DNA of 64,000 nucleotides from Neobacillus vireti (GTDB lineage: Bacteria > Bacillota > Bacilli > Bacillales > Cytobacillaceae), in assembly GCF_001026695.1 (NCBI RefSeq), contig NZ_LDNB01000021.1, positions 1 through 64,000 of the forward strand, read 5' to 3'. The notes beneath the pieces are model-generated. The model saw only the letters and a list, made by a program, of their open reading frames with translations, did not search any database and had not been told where the DNA came from. Of the stretch, positions 54,677 to 62,473 are shown in pieces (the first letter of the stretch is position 1; every line of letters starts with the position of its first letter). A program made the translations under genes and the position numbers.

Positions 54677-56293
54677 TTATTTAAATTCTACATTGAGTAA
54701 ACACTCGGAACCGGTTGGATGCGGTAAATAATTTAATACATCTTTCCCTGCCGCTAACAACGGAGTCGAGTGAACAAGCGGCACCCACGGAGCATCCTCA
54801 TGGATAATTTCCTGGGCTTTTTTGTAAAGCTCGTTACGCTTAGATTGCTCCGTTTCTGTCTGTGCCTCAATCAGGATTTTATGAAGCTCCTCATTGCTGT
54901 AGTAAGCATAGTTGTTGCTTCCAATGCTGTCCTTGTCTAAAAGGGTATAAATAAAGTTATCGGGGTCTCCATTGTCACCTGTCCAACCAAGCATGAAGGC
55001 ATCAAACTCACCTTTTCGTGCTTTTTCTAAATACGTTGGCCAGTCAACAGATTGGATTTTTGCCTTGATACCAATCTTCCCTAAGCTGTCCTGAATAACC
55101 TCTGCCACTTTTTTTGCTTCCGGCATGTAAGGACGTGCTACAGGCATTGCCCAAAGGTCCATTTCAAATCCTTTCTCAAATCCAGCTTCTTTTAATAAAG
55201 CTTTCGCTTTCTCTAGATCAAACGGATATTCCTGAATCGCATCGTTATAGCCCTCAATGGAAGGAGGCATTGGATTTTTCGCTGCAAGTGCTTTACCGCC
55301 ATAGAAAGCATCAATAATTGATTTTTTATCGATTGCGTGGTTAATTGCTTGGCGGACAAGCTTGTTATCAAGCGGCGGACGATTAGTAGTTAAGCCAATA
55401 TAGCCAACGTTCATGGACGGACGTTCAATAATCTGCAATTTATCATTTGCCAACACAGTTGCTTCATCCGAGTTATTTAATCCATCCATCACATCAATCT
55501 CACCATTTGCAAGGGCATTGAGACGAGCAGTATTTTCAGGAATGACGCGGAAGATAATTTTGTTCAACTTTGGCAGCCCTTTTTGCCAGTAGTCAGGGTT
55601 CTTCTCAATGGTAATTCGATCTTTTTGTTTCCACTCAACAAATTTGAAAGGACCTGTTCCGACTGGATGGCTTCTAAAATCATCGCCCCATTTTTCAACA
55701 GCAGCGGGGCTGGCGATTCCAAATGGAGACATCGCGATGTTTTTCAGGAACGGAGCTTGAGGACGTTTCAATATGAACTGAACTGTGTTCGGGTCAACTG
55801 CCTTAACCTCTTTAATTACGTGTCCTTCATCGGCTTTATAACCGCCAAACATTGTGTAATAAGGGAATTTATCCTCATTCCCGTTCATCCAACGGTCAAA
55901 GTTGAAGACAACTGCATCTGCGTTAAAATCAGTACCATCGTGGAATTTAACACCTTGGCGAAGTTTAAACGTATACGTTAATCCATCATCGGAGGTGTTC
56001 CACTCTTCTGCAAGTCCAGGATGTATTGTCGTATCTTGTTCACCATACACTAACAACGTTTCAAAAATATTTTGTGTTACTTTGAACGCTTCACCTTCAG
56101 TTGTGGTAATGGGATCAAGGGAAGTGGAATCCCCGCCACGGCCATAGACAAGAGTATCCTTTTTGGAACCATTACTTGTTCCGGGATTTTTCTTACCGTC
56201 TGCGTCAGTATTTGTCTTAGTGTTACAGCCAGCTAAAAACATACTTATTGCTAATAAAGAAATCAACAGCACGAGTATAGACCTTTTTTTCAT
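54677..56293 (-). CDS. Oligopeptide-binding lipoprotein of an ABC importer
   Basis: A 538-residue solute-binding protein of the SBP_bac_5 family. Its lipoprotein signal has the lipobox LAGC with Cys23 as the lipid anchor; mature sequence follows with TLVYGRGGDSTSLDP. The motif RQGVKFHDGTDFNADAVVFNFDRW is characteristic. It captures peptides (or nickel, glutathione or other substrates of the family) outside the membrane; which one cannot be told. It lies mid-operon, between the two ATPase genes and the permeases. Confidence 0.93.
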   Translation of the reverse strand: MKKRSILVLLISLLAISMFLAGCNTKTNTDADGKKNPGTSNGSKKDTLVYGRGGDSTSLDPITTTEGEAFKVTQNIFETLLVYGEQDTTIHPGLAEEWNTSDDGLTYTFKLRQGVKFHDGTDFNADAVVFNFDRWMNGNEDKFPYYTMFGGYKADEGHVIKEVKAVDPNTVQFILKRPQAPFLKNIAMSPFGIASPAAVEKWGDDFRSHPVGTGPFKFVEWKQKDRITIEKNPDYWQKGLPKLNKIIFRVIPENTARLNALANGEIDVMDGLNNSDEATVLANDKLQIIERPSMNVGYIGLTTNRPPLDNKLVRQAINHAIDKKSIIDAFYGGKALAAKNPMPPSIEGYNDAIQEYPFDLEKAKALLKEAGFEKGFEMDLWAMPVARPYMPEAKKVAEVIQDSLGKIGIKAKIQSVDWPTYLEKARKGEFDAFMLGWTGDNGDPDNFIYTLLDKDSIGSNNYAYYSNEELHKILIEAQTETEQSKRNELYKKAQEIIHEDAPWVPLVHSTPLLAAGKDVLNYLPHPTGSECLLNVEFK

Positions 56294-56342
56294 TTGACTT
56301 TCTTACCCCCTAATTTGTTTTTTTATCATGAATGCTTCCCGT

Positions 56343-57311
56343 TCACCCGTTAAATAAGTGACAGGCAACAAAATGACCGTTTAGATTGTGTTCCGCGGGT
56401 CTGGCCGTTTTACAAATATCCATAACTTGAGAGCATCTCGTATGGAAGGCGCATCCTGAAGGAGGATTGGCCGGACTTGGAAGCTCCCCTTCGATTAAAA
56501 TCGTTTTCTTCTTAATATCTGGGTCTGGAATAGGTACGGCTGATAGCAGGGCCTTTGTGTATGGATGTTTCGGATTTTCGTAAAGCTCTTCGCTTTCCAC
56601 TAATTCTATTAATCTGCCTAAATACATGACACCGACACGATCACTTATATGTCGGACAACCCCTAAATCATGGGCGATAAATATGTATGTAAGCTGGAAC
56701 TCCTTTTGGATATCCTTCATTAGATTGAGGACTTGAGCTTGGATGGAAACGTCGAGTGCTGATACCGGTTCATCAGCAATAATCAGTTTAGGTTTCGTCA
56801 TCAAAGCCTTTGCAATCCCTATCCGCTGGCGCTGGCCGCCGCTAAATTGGTGCGGATATCGCTTTGCGTGATAACTGCTTAAGCCCACCACCTCCAGCAT
56901 TTCCCTTACCTGCTTTCGGCGTTCCTCTTTCGTACCAATTCCATGGACAATCAAAGGCTCTTCTAAAATCTGCTCAACAGAGTGCCGCGGGTTTAATGAC
57001 GCATAGGGGTCCTGAAACACCATTTGAATATCCCGGCGGGTTTTTCTTAATTCAGATTTTGACATGCTGGTAATCTCTTTATCTTCAAAAATAATCTTGC
57101 CGTCACTCGCCTCAATTAAGCGCATCAGAAGCCTGCCAGTCGTGGATTTCCCGCAACCGCTTTCACCGACGATGCCTAATGTCTCTCCTTTTTTGACATA
57201 AAAAGAAACATCATCAACTGCCTTAACTTCTCCTTGTGTCCTTCCAAAAAGACCACCGGTAATCGGGAAATATTTTTTAAGACCATTTACCTCAAGAAGT
57301 AACTCCGACAT
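56343..57311 (-). CDS. Oligopeptide ABC importer ATPase (OppF/DppF type)
   Basis: A 322-residue ATPase: Walker A GESGCGKST, signature FSGGQRQR, Walker B LIIADEPVSALD and switch IAHDL. The C-terminal oligopeptide domain holds the Cys motif GCAFHTRC...C (iron-sulfur cluster-type in the family). VFQDPYASLNPRH is the OppF Q-loop. The ATG at 57311 has GAGGAGA nine bases upstream and overlaps the end of oppD by 20 bases. Confidence 0.93.
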   Translation of the reverse strand: MSELLLEVNGLKKYFPITGGLFGRTQGEVKAVDDVSFYVKKGETLGIVGESGCGKSTTGRLLMRLIEASDGKIIFEDKEITSMSKSELRKTRRDIQMVFQDPYASLNPRHSVEQILEEPLIVHGIGTKEERRKQVREMLEVVGLSSYHAKRYPHQFSGGQRQRIGIAKALMTKPKLIIADEPVSALDVSIQAQVLNLMKDIQKEFQLTYIFIAHDLGVVRHISDRVGVMYLGRLIELVESEELYENPKHPYTKALLSAVPIPDPDIKKKTILIEGELPSPANPPSGCAFHTRCSQVMDICKTARPAEHNLNGHFVACHLFNG

Positions 57312-58305
57312 GTTTGTCACTCTCCTCTTTCAATGTATGTAGGAAACAGCGCACTTCATGTCCGTCCTTCTCGGTTTTATATAATTCTGGAGATTCCAAG
57401 TGACACTTTCCGAAAACCTCTGAGCACCGTGCGGCAAACCGGCATCCGTTCAGAATTGTTCCGGGTGCCGGGACAGTTCCGGGAATACTATAAAGCCGGT
57501 CCTTTTTTCCTCTTAAGTCAGGTACAGATTTAAGGAGACCCTTTGTATATGGATGCTGCGGATCTTTGAGAATTTTCCGGACATCGCCCTGTTCAACGAT
57601 TTGCCCTGAATACATAACGATCACACGTTCACAAATTTCCGCTACAACACCTAAATCATGGGTAATGAGAATGATTGAGGTATTGGTTTTTTGATTCAAA
57701 TCCTTCATTAAAGCAAGGATTTGCGCCTGAATGGTTACATCGAGAGCGGTTGTGGGCTCATCCGCAATTAACACCTTAGGATTGCAGGCCATAGCCATTG
57801 CGATCATGACCCGCTGCCGCATTCCGCCCGATAGCTGGTGGGGATGATCTTTAAGAATGCCTTCTGCCCTAGGAATGCCGACCAGCTTCAGTAATTCAAT
57901 ACTCCTTACTTTTGCTTGTGCTTTAGACAGACCAGTATGTAGTCGAATGGCTTCCGTTAATTGATTCCCTATTGTGAACAAGGGGTTCAGTGATGTCATC
58001 GGCTCCTGGAAGATCATCGAAATCTGATTCCCGCGGATCTTTCGCCATTCTTTCTCGGAGATATTCTTGAGGTCTTTTCCTTCAAAAATAATTTCTCCGT
58101 TCTCGATTTTTCCCGGTGGAGTAGGAATCAACCCCATCGTCGCCAAGGAAGTGACGCTCTTTCCGCTCCCTGATTCACCAACAATTCCAAGGATTTCCCC
58201 ATCCTTTAACTCAAAACTGATGCCATCCACGGCGGGGAAGAATCTTTTACCCGCTTGAAACGAAACCTTTAAATCCTTTATGCGTAGAATAGACTCTTTG
58301 TCCAT
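57292..58305 (-). CDS. Oligopeptide ABC importer ATPase (OppD/DppD type)
   Basis: A 337-residue ATPase, first gene of the importer operon. Walker A GESGSGKS, FQEPMTSLNPLF as Q-loop, signature LSGGMRQR, Walker B VLIADEPTTALD and switch ITHDLGVV. The C-terminal domain has GCRFAARCSEVFGKC, the Cys motif of peptide importers. It forms an ATPase heterodimer with the next gene's product. Confidence 0.93.
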   Translation of the reverse strand: MDKESILRIKDLKVSFQAGKRFFPAVDGISFELKDGEILGIVGESGSGKSVTSLATMGLIPTPPGKIENGEIIFEGKDLKNISEKEWRKIRGNQISMIFQEPMTSLNPLFTIGNQLTEAIRLHTGLSKAQAKVRSIELLKLVGIPRAEGILKDHPHQLSGGMRQRVMIAMAMACNPKVLIADEPTTALDVTIQAQILALMKDLNQKTNTSIILITHDLGVVAEICERVIVMYSGQIVEQGDVRKILKDPQHPYTKGLLKSVPDLRGKKDRLYSIPGTVPAPGTILNGCRFAARCSEVFGKCHLESPELYKTEKDGHEVRCFLHTLKEESDKHVGVTS

Positions 58306-58431
58306 ATTTCCACCTGCCTGAAGATTTATTTTTCTGAAATATTATAATACATTAAATTTTAAAACTATTATGGCATATTAATTCTGATGATGCTATCGAA
58401 ATTTGTCAATTATCTAAAAATAATTTAAAAA

Positions 58432-58471
58432 GGTGCCTGACACCCTTCGCGATCGCAGGGTGTCAGGCACC
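58432..58471 (-). terminator. Long hairpin terminator of the MerR-family gene
   Basis: A perfect 14-base stem (GGTGCCTGACACCC / GGGTGTCAGGCACC) with a 12-base loop, followed on the minus strand by TTTTTAAATTATTTTT. The arm GGTGCCTGACACC is a motif I recall as frequent between genes in Bacillus genomes. Confidence 0.8.
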
Positions 58472-58501
58472 AATATTTTTGCAGCTCCGTTTTACAAGAA
58501 C

Positions 58502-59266
58502 TTATCTTTTCATCCCGGTATAGATGTGAATAGCATCCTTTAAAAACGCCGCTGTTCCTGGCTGTTCTTTATCATAATAGGCTGTGAATCTCTCATCATC
58601 GACATACACTTGTGCAAGACCGGCATGGGCCTCCTTGCTGTATTCATTCCAATAGTAGCAAAGCCATTGCTTGTGCAGCTCGGCTGCTTTTTGAGCCAAT
58701 TCATCCGCAGGATCTCCCGTTTTAAATGCTTCAGCTAATGTTACCGTTATTTGTTCCGCAAGTGCGGTTACCTCGTCATGTTGCGCTTGAGTCATATTCT
58801 GTAATTTGGCGTTCGACTTATCAACCGTATCGTCGCCATACTTTTGACGTATTTCTTTTCCATATTTCTCCTCATTCTCATCAATCATTTTTTTCTTAAA
58901 TCCCTCAAATTTTTCTTTATCTGACATTTCCATTCTCCCTTCGGTTAATGCAATTGTTTTATCCACATTAGCTATTAATAACTCCAACTGCTCTTTTTTC
59001 TCAAGGAGTTTTTCACGATGTTCTCTAAGTGCAGCGGCACCATCAAAAGAAGGAGAGGTAACGATTTCCTTTATGCGGTCTAAACTCACACCTAATTCCC
59101 GGTAAAAAAGAATTTGCTGCAGCCTGTCAACTTCCTTCTGCCCGTAAATGCGGTATCCTGATGAATTGATTCTTGCCGGCTTAAGAATGCCAATCTCGTC
59201 ATAATACCGAAGCGTTCGGGTGCTAACCCCTGCCAAACTGCCCAGCTTTTGCACTGTATATTCCAT
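58502..59266 (-). CDS. MerR-family regulator of the TipA/Mta type
   Basis: A 254-residue activator. The winged helix is YTVQKLGSLAGVSTRTLRYYDEIGIL...SGYRIYGQKEVDRLQQ; a coiled-coil dimer helix follows (residues 75-120), then a TipAS-like antibiotic-binding domain (residues 125-254, ending VYVDDERFTAYYDKEQPGTAAFLKDAI). B. subtilis Mta, which turns on multidrug exporters, has the same layout. Its own promoter has the 19-base spacer typical of MerR targets. The exporter operon next to it in the same direction (59372-62474) lies upstream, so a regulatory link is only suggested. Confidence 0.88.
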   Translation of the reverse strand: MEYTVQKLGSLAGVSTRTLRYYDEIGILKPARINSSGYRIYGQKEVDRLQQILFYRELGVSLDRIKEIVTSPSFDGAAALREHREKLLEKKEQLELLIANVDKTIALTEGRMEMSDKEKFEGFKKKMIDENEEKYGKEIRQKYGDDTVDKSNAKLQNMTQAQHDEVTALAEQITVTLAEAFKTGDPADELAQKAAELHKQWLCYYWNEYSKEAHAGLAQVYVDDERFTAYYDKEQPGTAAFLKDAIHIYTGMKR

Positions 59267-59287
59267 CCGATCACCTCCCTAAACTAA

Positions 59288-59318
59288 ACGATACACCTTT
59301 ACGCAGCGTCAATGTCAA
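59288..59318 (-). promoter_or_regulatory. Promoter with 19-base spacer before the Mta-like gene
   Basis: Minus-strand TTGACA (complement 59313-59318), 19-base spacer, TATCGT (complement 59288-59293). The long spacer is the mark of promoters that MerR-family activators untwist, so the gene probably regulates itself. Confidence 0.65.
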
Positions 59319-59356
59319 CAACCATTATGCCTTTTTTTCTGAAAAAAATTCTGCAA

Positions 59357-59397
59357 TTAAAAACCGCTGCCTCAAAAATATGGCAGCGGCTTTTCTA
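59357..59397. terminator. Terminator of the ABC exporter operon
   Basis: CCGCTGCC / GGCAGCGG stem with A/T tracts on both sides; it covers the ATPase stop codon and is followed on the minus strand by TTTTTAATTG. Confidence 0.8.
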
Positions 59398-60127
59398 GAC
59401 TATCATCCTGTAACAATAAATAAATTAATTCCTCATCACTATTAGGCAAGAAACCTTTTCTTTTTACCATTTCCCTTGCCTCGGCTATTGTTCCCGAAAA
59501 CTGAAGAACACCACTCTTTAAAACCCCAATCCGATTGCACAAGTAAAGTATTTCACTCATATCGTGAGTCGAATAAACAATCGTTTTCCCGTTGCGGGCT
59601 AAATCTCTAATATACTGGTTAATCTCAAGCTTTGACTGAATATCGATTCCAACGGTTGGCTCATCCATAAGCAGGATATCTGGATTATGAATTAAGGCAG
59701 CAGCAATATTTAATTTCCGTTTCATGCCTCCTGATAAACTTGAAACCTTCTCATTCCATTTCCCCTGTAAACGGACGGTCCGACAAAGCTCAAAAAGTTC
59801 CTCTTTTGACACCCTTCGTTTGGAGAATTTACTCCAAAAAATCAAGTTGTCCTTTACCGTTAGATGCTCCCATAATGCGATATCCTGCGGGACATAGCCA
59901 ATTTGCTCCCTGACTAGCTTTGCTTGCTTTTTCAGGTCTAAGCCATTGATTTCGACCCTGCCGGAAGCAGGCATGGAAATCGCGGACAAAATTGATAATA
60001 ATGTCGATTTTCCTGCACCATTTGGTCCAAGGACACCGAATACCTCCCCTTTTTCTATCTTTAATGTCACCCCCTGAAGCGAGGGTTTTTTGCCATAAAA
60101 TTTACTCACATTTTCAATTTGTATCAT
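59372..60127 (-). CDS. ABC exporter ATPase
   Basis: A 251-residue ATP-binding subunit: Walker A GPNGAGKST (about 37-45), signature LSGGMKRKLN, Walker B ILLMDEPTVGID and switch STHDMSEI. The start at 60127 overlaps the permease stop (ATGA). The last of four genes in a row: unknown protein, permease, permease, ATPase. It is close in type to the LnrL-like ATPase at 49928, and the substrate is unknown. Confidence 0.9.
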   Translation of the reverse strand: MIQIENVSKFYGKKPSLQGVTLKIEKGEVFGVLGPNGAGKSTLLSILSAISMPASGRVEINGLDLKKQAKLVREQIGYVPQDIALWEHLTVKDNLIFWSKFSKRRVSKEELFELCRTVRLQGKWNEKVSSLSGGMKRKLNIAAALIHNPDILLMDEPTVGIDIQSKLEINQYIRDLARNGKTIVYSTHDMSEILYLCNRIGVLKSGVLQFSGTIAEAREMVKRKGFLPNSDEELIYLLLQDDSLEKPLPYF

Positions 60128-61275
60128 CGCTTTATCCACAACCTCCGAATCGCAAGTATCCATAAAACTATCGCTCCAGAAATGAAAAGCGGCGTTTGGA
60201 TATTCATCTGATTACTGCTTAACAGTAAATTCTGTGGAAAAATCACAGACAACTTTAATAGTGTAGACGAAAATTCTTGGACAGGAAAAAAGCTCCCGCC
60301 TAAAATCCCAATAATTATTACGAATAAAAAACTTACGATATAATAGCTGCCAATCTGATTTATAAAGCTCGCCGACCAAATGCTGAATGACAAACAGACG
60401 AACAAATAAACAAACATCAGCAACAAAAGTTCAGGCCGCATCTGGATGATATTTGTTTTTACAAATATATAAAAAGTCAGTAAAGTCTGGAAGAGATGAA
60501 AAAGAAAAAGAGCAACTGTATTTTGAATCAAATAGGACACAAGTCCATGATAGGTGCTCTGAATTCTAAAAAACAGGACACCCTTCTCCCTCACAATCCA
60601 ATCGGATGTTAAAAAGCAGCCAAGCATTGTAAAAAAAGTCCACAGCCTCAGGTACGGAGAATCCCCAAATCCCGACTTACCCGCTCCGGATTCTTCTAAA
60701 TAAAGTTGGTCATACTGAATGGTCATCAACGGCTCAGGTTCCCACTGACTGTCAGTATAGTCGTAGGCGGCATTCCAAGTTTTCGATGAATCCATTTGAA
60801 TATCTAAACTCTTATATACCTTCACAACCCAATCAGCTGCCTTCACATCACTTGTTAATCGAGCCGTCTCACTTGCAATCACTTCTCTTACAATTCCTTC
60901 CGCCATGGAAAATGGTGAAATCCAAACCTCAATACTCTGTTCACGCTCGCCGGTTAACAGCCTCTTTTGGAAACCTTTTTTGATGACAAATACACTATCA
61001 ACATCATTTCGCAGCAGCATTCGCTCCGCTTTCTCACCTGAGACCTGATAAAGATGGATTTTGGCTTGGCCCGATATTCTCTCAACTAGTAATCTTGAAA
61101 AATCCGAATGATCTTCATCAATTATGGCAATCGGGATTTCAAGTTGTTTTTGACCCTTTTCAACCAAGTGCCCCACAATAAGCGTTAATCCCAGCGGAAT
61201 GAAAAAGATCAAGACAAGGGAGAGTGGATGAAGAAGGATTTCCCTGATTTTAAAATAGGCAATACTTAAATTCAC
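60124..61275 (-). CDS. ABC-2 type exporter permease
   Basis: A 383-residue membrane protein: N-terminal helix (18-36), an external domain of about 180 residues (IAIIDEDHSDFSRLLVERISGQAKIHLY...), and five to six C-terminal helices. It begins at GTG, overlapping the stop of the gene before it (GTGA), and ends in the ATPase start, so three genes are coupled. Layout is like the permeases at 47695-49907, but no sensor kinase is nearby. Confidence 0.85.
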   Translation of the reverse strand: MNLSIAYFKIREILLHPLSLVLIFFIPLGLTLIVGHLVEKGQKQLEIPIAIIDEDHSDFSRLLVERISGQAKIHLYQVSGEKAERMLLRNDVDSVFVIKKGFQKRLLTGEREQSIEVWISPFSMAEGIVREVIASETARLTSDVKAADWVVKVYKSLDIQMDSSKTWNAAYDYTDSQWEPEPLMTIQYDQLYLEESGAGKSGFGDSPYLRLWTFFTMLGCFLTSDWIVREKGVLFFRIQSTYHGLVSYLIQNTVALFLFHLFQTLLTFYIFVKTNIIQMRPELLLLMFVYLFVCLSFSIWSASFINQIGSYYIVSFLFVIIIGILGGSFFPVQEFSSTLLKLSVIFPQNLLLSSNQMNIQTPLFISGAIVLWILAIRRLWIKR

Positions 61276-62471
61276 CTTTTACACCTTCTATAGCCTGTTT
61301 TTAAATAAACAGCGGTAATAACCAAACAGGAAATTGTTATTAGCCCAAGCATTTTGATCGACTGCATGTCTGCTGGGTCAAAAACGGACCTTAATGCCCA
61401 GCTGTTTATTGTGAACATCCCGATTCGTTCCAACCAATCAGGAAAGTAGACGACAGGGATAACATGCCCTCCTGCCACTGCTCCAATCATGATTAAGCCA
61501 ATTCCGAATAATAAAAACAATTGATCATTCGAGACAAAGACCGCAAGCATCATGAAAAAGGCGGAAAAAGTTAACACAATACGAACTATGGACAATAAGT
61601 TACCGTAATTGATCGCTGAACTGCCAAACAGCCAGGTAATCGGCAGGGATAGTAAATAACTAATCAGTGAGACAGAAACAACAGCAGCGGCAAAACCTGC
61701 GAATTTTTCTTTCCATTCCGTTATTCCTCTAGAATTGAGCCGATTTCGAAGAGGCCCATTTATTCTTTCACGCAGTAAAACAAGGAAGCCAAAGCTCCAG
61801 ATCATGATTAAAAGAAGGTAAAATGAGAGCACATAATATTGAAGAATGTCCTGTTGAAACAGGTTTTTCTTCTCTTTCATCTCGAATATTGTCCCCCTGC
61901 CAAGGATATGAAGCGAGAATGATAGGAGGCTTTTTTTAAACTCGGCATGGCGAACATCATCTGGAACATTCTCTTCTGCTAAAAAATGATCAATCGTATT
62001 AATTCCGCTTTGTGCAGCTGTAGTCAGTTTTGCTGCACTCTCCATTAAATGGCGGACTAATTGTGCTTGCAAGGGGCGATCACCATTTCCTATGACTTCT
62101 ACAGGGGTGTTTAGTCCTTTTTTCACATCCCGGCTAAATCCTTCTGGAATCACAATCGTCGCCACCACCTTGTTCTTCTCCATTAGTGTCCTCGCCTTGG
62201 CATGATCAACGATTGTAACCTTCGTTACCTTTGAAAGATGGCTGTTGTCTAATAATTGCCCAATGACATACTTAGTTTCTAGTGTCTGGTCGTCATCGAC
62301 AATCGCAATTTCAAAAAGCTGCACATGAGCTTCCTCGCTAAAAAGCTTGATGCAAACTAACCCTATGCCTGCAAAAAACAGCATAGGGGTGAGTAGCAAT
62401 ACGACGGTTATTTTCCAAGAATGTACCAAGGTTTTTAGTTGAAAAAATAGTAAAGTGAGAAAATCCTTCAT
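61272..62471 (-). CDS. ABC-2 type exporter permease
   Basis: A 399-residue membrane protein with the same plan as the next gene: helix at about 18-40, external domain 45-220 (IAIVDDDQTLETKYVIGQLL), then helices from about 225 onward. It begins two bases after the stop of the unknown upstream gene. The pair makes a heterodimeric pore. Confidence 0.85.
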   Translation of the reverse strand: MKDFLTLLFFQLKTLVHSWKITVVLLLTPMLFFAGIGLVCIKLFSEEAHVQLFEIAIVDDDQTLETKYVIGQLLDNSHLSKVTKVTIVDHAKARTLMEKNKVVATIVIPEGFSRDVKKGLNTPVEVIGNGDRPLQAQLVRHLMESAAKLTTAAQSGINTIDHFLAEENVPDDVRHAEFKKSLLSFSLHILGRGTIFEMKEKKNLFQQDILQYYVLSFYLLLIMIWSFGFLVLLRERINGPLRNRLNSRGITEWKEKFAGFAAAVVSVSLISYLLSLPITWLFGSSAINYGNLLSIVRIVLTFSAFFMMLAVFVSNDQLFLLFGIGLIMIGAVAGGHVIPVVYFPDWLERIGMFTINSWALRSVFDPADMQSIKMLGLITISCLVITAVYLKTGYRRCKR

Positions 62472-62473
62472 AT

